From positions 310,001 through 374,000 of the forward strand of contig NZ_SMNA01000004.1 in assembly GCF_004353825.1 (NCBI RefSeq): a stretch of DNA of 64,000 bases, given 5' to 3'. Every line of letters begins with the position of its first letter. Position 1 is the stretch's first letter. The DNA is from Occultella glacieicola (GTDB taxonomy: Bacteria > Actinomycetota > Actinomycetes > Actinomycetales > Beutenbergiaceae). Below the pieces are notes generated by a model, which saw nothing but the letters and a program-made list of their open reading frames with translations, was not told the DNA's origin and made no database searches. Shown one piece after another: positions 59,681 through 64,000 of this stretch. The position numbers and the translations under genes were made by a program.

Positions 59681-60541
59681 TCAGTTGCCCAGCTGGGGCA
59701 GTTCCGCGGCGAGCAGGTCGACCTGATCCGGGTCGGCCGACGTGGGGAAGAGGATCAGCTCGTCCGCGCCGGCTGCGGTGAAGCCCTCCACCAAGGCCCG
59801 GACGGTGTCGGCGTCCTTGGCGGCGCCGCCGATGATCATCTCGGCGTAGTCGCCGAGGAACCCGTAGTAGTGGCCGAGATCATGGCGGGCCTGCTCCTGG
59901 GCGTTCGGGCCGAGGGCGTAGTAGGACAGGGCCACGACCCGCGGCCTGCCCTCACGTCCGGCCACCCGCCAGGCCTCGGTCAGGGCGGGCAGCGCCTGGG
60001 CCACGGCGTCCGGTGGGGCTCCGCCGATCGTCAGGCCGTCGGCGTAGCGGGCGGCCCGCTGGATGGCCCGGTCGCCCTGGCCGCCGATCAGCAGATGGGG
60101 CCGGCGTCCCGAGACCGGCGCGGGGCCGACGCCCGTCTCGCCCGCCCAGTGGCTGCCGAGCTCCTCGAGCTGACGGTCGAAGACGCGTCCGCGCTCGCGG
60201 AAGTCGAGACCGGAGACCGTGTAGTCGTCCTCACGGCCACCGACGGCCATGCCGAGCACGAGCCGCCCCTCGGACAGGTGATCGAGGGTCAGCGTCTGCT
60301 TGGCGAGCATCGCGGTGTTCACGTGCAAGGGGGCCAGCAGGATGTCGGTGGTGAGCCGGATCCGCTCGGTGACGGCGGCCGCGGCGGCGAGGGAGATCAG
60401 CTCCTCGTAGTTGCCGTACCTCAGCCGCCCGATCGTGCCGAGCGAGGAGAAGCCGGCGTCCTCCGCGCGGCGGGCCCAGTCGATGATCCCCGCGCGGTTG
60501 ACCTCCGGCACCGTGTTCGGCAGTCCGATTCCGATGTCCAT
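59681..60541 (-). CDS. LLM-class (luciferase-like, F420 or FMN) oxidoreductase
   Basis: 286 residues. Luciferase-like features are MDIGIGLPNTVP at the N-terminus, RIRLTTDILLAPLHVNTAMLAKQ (about residues 61-83), LSEGRLVLGMAVGG and the GRRPHLLIGGQGDRAIQRAARYADG segment. Actinobacterial members often use coenzyme F420. It may reduce or oxidise aldehydes, alcohols or xenobiotics. It stands alone, and its neighbours give no clue. ATG at 60541. Confidence 0.9.
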   Translation of the reverse strand: MDIGIGLPNTVPEVNRAGIIDWARRAEDAGFSSLGTIGRLRYGNYEELISLAAAAAVTERIRLTTDILLAPLHVNTAMLAKQTLTLDHLSEGRLVLGMAVGGREDDYTVSGLDFRERGRVFDRQLEELGSHWAGETGVGPAPVSGRRPHLLIGGQGDRAIQRAARYADGLTIGGAPPDAVAQALPALTEAWRVAGREGRPRVVALSYYALGPNAQEQARHDLGHYYGFLGDYAEMIIGGAAKDADTVRALVEGFTAAGADELILFPTSADPDQVDLLAAELPQLGN

Positions 60542-60616
60542 GCCTCATCCTCACCTCGTCCTCGGGCCGAGTGTCCGGGACCGGTGCAACCGGCACTCGG
60601 CCGACCCTATTCCGTG

Positions 60617-60671
60617 CTCCCGACCGGCTCCCGACCGGCTCCCGACCGGCTCCCGACCGGCTGCCGACCGT
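60617..60671. repeat. 11-bp tandem repeat, four perfect copies and one degenerate
   Basis: The unit CTCCCGACCGG repeats exactly four times (60617-60660), followed by CTGCCGACCGT. It lies between the divergent LLM and membrane-protein genes, 76 bp from the former. An 11-bp period is close to one helical turn, so all copies face the same side of the DNA. It may be a binding array, a curved spacer or a slippage-prone microsatellite. Confidence 0.85.
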
Positions 60672-60755
60672 CCCGGCGGGGTAGGGCCAACCCCCCACCG
60701 AATGGCCAGGTGGCACCCATGTGTGGGGTGCGGGACCGTTCATAGGTTGGCGGAC

Positions 60756-61775
60756 ATGCAGACCGCCGACCCAGCCCTGAGCCCACCCCGACCGCGTCCG
60801 TCCGATGCCCCCGACCCGGTGAGCCGCCGGTGGCATCGCCCACTCGTCGTCACCGCCGTGGGGATGTTCGCCCTCGTCCTCGTCTCCGCGTTCGGGCTCC
60901 TGTTCGACGACCGCACGATCCTCGGCGAATCGGTCTGGCTGAAGACCCTGAAGTTTGGATTCTCGTTCGGCGCCTACCTGCTCACCCTCGCCTGGCTGAT
61001 CGCGCACCTGACCAGGGCGAGGCGCTTCGGCTGGTTGACGGGCACCCTGTTCGCGGCGATCAGCGCCGTGGAGGTGGGCGTGATCGCGCTCGCGGCCGCC
61101 CTGGGCACGTTCAGCCACTTCAACACCTCGACCGACCCCGTCAACGAGGTGGTGCAGGCGGTGTTCAAGTACGGCATCCCGGTCATGTTCGTTGTGAACG
61201 TCGCGATGGCGGTCATGGTGCTGTTCCAGCGGATCGGGGACCGCAGTGTCACGACCACGGTCCGGTGGGGCCTGCTGATGTCGACGCTCGGGATGGTCGC
61301 GGCGGTCTTCATCGTCTCCGTCGGCGGGCAGGGTGACCGCACCCTCGTGGACGCCAACGGGCGTAGCGTGGAACTCAACGCCGGCCACGGAGTCGGCGAT
61401 CTCGACGGCCACGGCATGTTCCTCACCAACTGGAGCCTGACCGGCGGAGACATGCGGGTCTCGCACTTCGTGGGCCTGCACGGCATCCAGGTGTTCATCG
61501 CCGCCGCCATCGTCCTGGTCGCCCTGGCCGGGCGCTACGCGTGGCTACGCGACGAACGGGTGCGGGCCGGGCTGATCCGCTGGTTCGCCATCGGCTACCT
61601 CGGCGTGTTCCTCACGGTGGCCTGGCAGGCCGTGCGCGGCCAGTCCGTCGCAGCGCCCGACGGCGTCACGCTCGCCGCGCTGGCCGCCTCCTTCGCGATC
61701 GCGTTCGTCGGTATCGCGGTGACGACCCGTCGGGCGTGGACGACGCCGGACGGTCGCCGTTCGGCGTCAGTGTGA
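60756..61775 (+). CDS. multi-pass membrane protein of unknown function
   Basis: 339 residues. A Pro-rich N-terminus of about 28 residues is followed by about eight hydrophobic segments. A conserved-looking core is TLKFGFSFGAYLLTLAWLIAHL near residue 66. A polar loop near residue 205 (DANGRSVELNAGHGVGDLDG) and HFVGLHGIQVFIAAAIV near residue 235 contain several His residues that could bind metal or haem. I do not recognise the family. It ends exactly one base before the convergent surface-protein gene ends. Confidence 0.75.
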   Translation: MQTADPALSPPRPRPSDAPDPVSRRWHRPLVVTAVGMFALVLVSAFGLLFDDRTILGESVWLKTLKFGFSFGAYLLTLAWLIAHLTRARRFGWLTGTLFAAISAVEVGVIALAAALGTFSHFNTSTDPVNEVVQAVFKYGIPVMFVVNVAMAVMVLFQRIGDRSVTTTVRWGLLMSTLGMVAAVFIVSVGGQGDRTLVDANGRSVELNAGHGVGDLDGHGMFLTNWSLTGGDMRVSHFVGLHGIQVFIAAAIVLVALAGRYAWLRDERVRAGLIRWFAIGYLGVFLTVAWQAVRGQSVAAPDGVTLAALAASFAIAFVGIAVTTRRAWTTPDGRRSASV

Positions 61776-63812
61776 TCAGCGGGCCGTGGGCACCTGACGG
61801 CTGCGGTGCAGCAGCGCGGCGCCGGCGAGGGTGAGCGCGACGGCCACCGCGGCCAGGGGCCACGGCGCGGCGCCGGTGTGCTCGAGCTCGTCACGGCCAT
61901 CGGCACGACTCGCCACCTCGGCCCCGGAGGCACTGTCGGCCTCGGGCGCCGACGGGGTGCCGGGGTCTTGCGCTGGGGGCGGGCCGGCCGGGGCGTCAGG
62001 GTCGTCGACAGGGGGAGTCGGCGCCGAGGGCGCAACCGACACCGTGAGCTGGGCCGGGGCGGTGATGACGCCGTAGTTGCCGTCGTAGGTGACCGTCAGC
62101 GGGTACAGCCCCGGAGTGAGGTCCGCCGGGATCGTGCAGGAGTCGGCCTCGGTGACGTCGAAGGAGCACAGCACCTCACCGGGGGCCGGGACGCGCTTAC
62201 CGCCGCCGAGTGGGGTGACGGCCACGGTCACGGTGCCGGTGGCGTCGTCGGGCAGTGCCGAGGCAAGCCCGATGCGACCCGACTCGCCGGCACCCAGCTG
62301 CAGGTCGTCACTGGTCAGCACCAGGTGCGGGGTGACCTGCAGCGGCACCAGCGGCGGCAGGTCGGGAACCGACCAGCCCTGCTCGAGCCACGTCGGGACG
62401 GCTGTGACGAGGTACTGCCCAGCGGGGAGCGCGGAGACGTCCACGTCACACGAGGTCTCCGGGTGGACCATCGCGCACGCCGGGGTGACCGGCTCGGGGT
62501 CGGTCTCCTCCACGTAGGACGCGGGCACGATGGTCGCCTGCCAGTCGAACTCCGTGCCGGTCGGCGGGTCGACGGTGACGGTGAGCGTCCCCAAGCCTTC
62601 GCGCATCGTGGTGGCCGAGGTCGAGACCGTGTAGTCCAGGAGACGTTCGCCGACGGCGAGGGTGAACTCGCGGGTGAGGTGCTGCACCCCGTGGTTCCCA
62701 CCCACCACGAGGGTGAAGGTGCCCGTCTCCTGCGGGGTGCCGCCGATCTCTCCGTCCGCCGTGAACGTCATCCCGACCGGCAGGTCCGAACCCTCCAGGA
62801 GGGTGAACGTGGCGTCCTCCTCGGTCGTGGCGAGGGCAACGGAGTACGGCAGGGAGTACGTCGCCGTCGGCAACGCCTCCGGGGTGACCCACTGCATCGG
62901 GTCGACCATGAACGGGCCGGGGATGGAGAACTCGGCCGGTTCGTACAGGGTGTCGCCGGAGTAGGAGCCGCGCACGTGCGGGTAGCCGGCTTCGAGCGCG
63001 GACAGGTCCAGGGTGACGGGTCCGGTCAGGGGCAGGCGGGCCGTGGCCAGCACGTGCTCGCCCGAGGTGAAGGTGATCGTGCCGGTTGCGCCGCCTGGGA
63101 TGTTGGTGACGGTGGCGTCGATCGAGGCGTCCGGGCCGGTGACGACCATGTGGTTGCCCACCAGGCTTCCGGAGATCGCACTCGGCCGCCCGGTCACGAC
63201 CACCGTGTGCTCCACGGTCTCGTGGTTCCAGTTCCCGGTGTCCGTGGTCTCCGCACTGATCACGTGCGTGCCCCGCCACAGGCCGCTGATCGTGCAGGTC
63301 CCGTAGTCGCACCACAGGCGGATCCGTTCCCCGTCCTCGGTGAGCAGGAAGTACTGCAGCGGGCTGGTGTGCTCGGGGTGGTCGGTGCTGGCGGTGAGCG
63401 AGATCGTCTGCCCATACTCCAGTTCTGTGGGCGAGACGGAGAAGTTCAGTCCGGGGTCGCCCTTGTCCACGTCGAAGAAGAACTCGGCGAACCCGCCGTT
63501 GTCGGCTTCGTCCGCAACCATGATCTGCATCATCGGGCCCCGACCGGCCGTGGTCGGAGTGCCGGTGAAGAGCCCGGAGGGGGACATGGTCATCCCGTCG
63601 GGCAGCCCACCCGCGACCGTGACGGTGACCTCGCCGACGCCCCCGGCCAGTTCGAGCTGGAAGGAGTAGGGGGTGCCCACCGTGGCCAAGGGCAACCGGG
63701 TGGTGACGACCCGGGGCGCCTCGGCAGCCTCTGCCGCGGGTGCGACCGTGGCGAGGCTGAGTGGTGTGGCCACCAGCAGGGCGGCCAGGAGCAGGCGGAG
63801 CAGGCGGGGCAC
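61776..63812 (-). CDS. secreted Ig-like surface protein with degenerate sortase signal
   Basis: 678 residues from a GTG start. A Sec signal peptide (RLLRLLLAALLVATPLSLA) is followed by putative Ig (He_PIG-type) repeats at about residues 40-115 (VGTPYSFQLELAGGVG) and 325-395, and Ig-like blocks up to about residue 590. A Pro/Ala-rich stalk follows (DPDAPAGPPPAQDPG). The C-terminus has LEHTG (residues 643-647), a hydrophobic helix and a basic tail (HRSRQVPTAR), the layout of a cell-wall sorting signal, but with Glu-His in place of Pro-x of LPxTG. Probably a wall-anchored adhesion or structural protein. Confidence 0.8.
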   Translation of the reverse strand: MPRLLRLLLAALLVATPLSLATVAPAAEAAEAPRVVTTRLPLATVGTPYSFQLELAGGVGEVTVTVAGGLPDGMTMSPSGLFTGTPTTAGRGPMMQIMVADEADNGGFAEFFFDVDKGDPGLNFSVSPTELEYGQTISLTASTDHPEHTSPLQYFLLTEDGERIRLWCDYGTCTISGLWRGTHVISAETTDTGNWNHETVEHTVVVTGRPSAISGSLVGNHMVVTGPDASIDATVTNIPGGATGTITFTSGEHVLATARLPLTGPVTLDLSALEAGYPHVRGSYSGDTLYEPAEFSIPGPFMVDPMQWVTPEALPTATYSLPYSVALATTEEDATFTLLEGSDLPVGMTFTADGEIGGTPQETGTFTLVVGGNHGVQHLTREFTLAVGERLLDYTVSTSATTMREGLGTLTVTVDPPTGTEFDWQATIVPASYVEETDPEPVTPACAMVHPETSCDVDVSALPAGQYLVTAVPTWLEQGWSVPDLPPLVPLQVTPHLVLTSDDLQLGAGESGRIGLASALPDDATGTVTVAVTPLGGGKRVPAPGEVLCSFDVTEADSCTIPADLTPGLYPLTVTYDGNYGVITAPAQLTVSVAPSAPTPPVDDPDAPAGPPPAQDPGTPSAPEADSASGAEVASRADGRDELEHTGAAPWPLAAVAVALTLAGAALLHRSRQVPTAR

Positions 63813-64000
63813 GGGCGCTCGATTCTTCGGGGTGACGTCCCCGGACGCCAGACGCCCCGGGTCTCCTCGGACACGTTTCCGGCAGAGGAGTGTGCGGACG
63901 CCTCCACGCTCAAGGACGTCCTCACTCGCATTATCGGCAGCGGTGCACCGGATGTAAGGAGATGCACCGCACGACAGCGACGCTGCCCGAAGTCCTCGGC
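63813..64000. other. upstream region of the surface-protein gene, right window edge
   Basis: No convincing gene ends or begins here. The region should hold the promoter of the minus-strand surface-protein gene. An AAGGAG followed directly by ATG at 63962 might begin a plus-strand gene, but only 13 codons are visible, so it is not called. Confidence 0.3.

Noticed and set aside
60617-60671. CRISPR array
   Set aside because: The unit is only 11 bp with no spacers and no cas genes; it is a simple tandem repeat.
63962-64000. Start of a plus-strand gene at the right edge
   Set aside because: AAGGAG touches the ATG with no spacing and only 13 codons are visible; not enough to call.
1-64000. tRNA, rRNA and riboswitch genes
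   Set aside because: Intergenic gaps were read on both strands; no tRNA-like cloverleaf, rRNA segment or known riboswitch core was recognised. A covariance-model scan could confirm this.

Overview
The window is a very GC-rich, densely packed chromosome segment, most likely from an actinobacterium of the Micrococcales type. This is inferred from strong G/C at third codon positions, many GTG starts, an F420-type luciferase-like oxidoreductase, a mycoredoxin-like protein, Tat-type lipoprotein binding proteins and several families of sugar regulators. No rRNA, tRNA, CRISPR array, transposase or phage gene was seen. Almost every gene concerns uptake and breakdown of sugars, sugar acids or nucleosides, as in a soil or plant-polymer saprophyte.

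Left part (1-12 kb): a minus-strand ABC sugar-import operon (binding protein, two permeases, an unrecognised soluble protein and the 5' part of an RpiR regulator), preceded by a phytanoyl-CoA-dioxygenase-like gene and a divergent AraC regulator. Next come a membrane-anchored protein, a GH123-like glycosidase, a small membrane protein, a GlcD-type FAD oxidase, an RpiB-family isomerase and a membrane glutaredoxin. From 13 to 21.9 kb lies a catabolic island: LacI regulator, SDR, enoyl-CoA hydratase, CoA-transferase, aldehyde dehydrogenase, iron alcohol dehydrogenase, Ldh2-family dehydrogenase and a divergent IclR regulator. A perfect 28-bp LacI-type palindrome lies upstream of the CoA-transferase. 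A second ABC system (22-27.4 kb) carries two enolase-superfamily acid-sugar enzymes. A small AraC/NmrA/DUF1772 group and a VapBC-like toxin-antitoxin pair follow.

The most interesting region is 30.7-45.2 kb. A GntR/UTRA regulator is divergent from a 13.6-kb plus-strand run of 13 genes, most of which overlap the next by a few bases. They encode a PfkB kinase whose usual catalytic Asp is Asn, a SIS protein, a YjbQ-family protein, a nucleoside phosphorylase, a second PfkB kinase, a second SIS protein, an ABC importer (binding protein, two permeases), an ADP-ribosylglycohydrolase fused to a C-terminal beta-sandwich, a ribokinase-like kinase, an inosine-uridine-type nucleoside hydrolase and an adenine/adenosine deaminase. 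Together they look like a dedicated route for importing and dismantling a ribosylated compound (nucleoside or ADP-ribose-derived), with ribose phosphorylation and purine deamination. I do not know this full combination as a described pathway.

Right part (45.2-64 kb): an aminoglycoside-phosphotransferase-fold kinase, then a sugar-acid region. A minus-strand TRAP operon (DctP, DctQ, DctM, 2-hydroxyacid dehydrogenase, KduI) is divergent from a beta-hydroxyacid dehydrogenase, a gluconate 5-dehydrogenase-like SDR and an L-idonate 5-dehydrogenase-like enzyme. An FCD-type GntR regulator, an L-fuconate dehydratase and a second FCD regulator follow. Repeated 16-bp elements and related palindromes suggest a shared regulator. 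The window ends with a TrkH/TrkA potassium uptake pair, an LLM oxidoreductase, an 11-bp tandem repeat, a multi-pass membrane protein and a large secreted Ig-like surface protein with a degenerate sortase signal. Strong stem-loops follow two binding-protein genes, which probably sets binding-protein expression above that of the membrane subunits.
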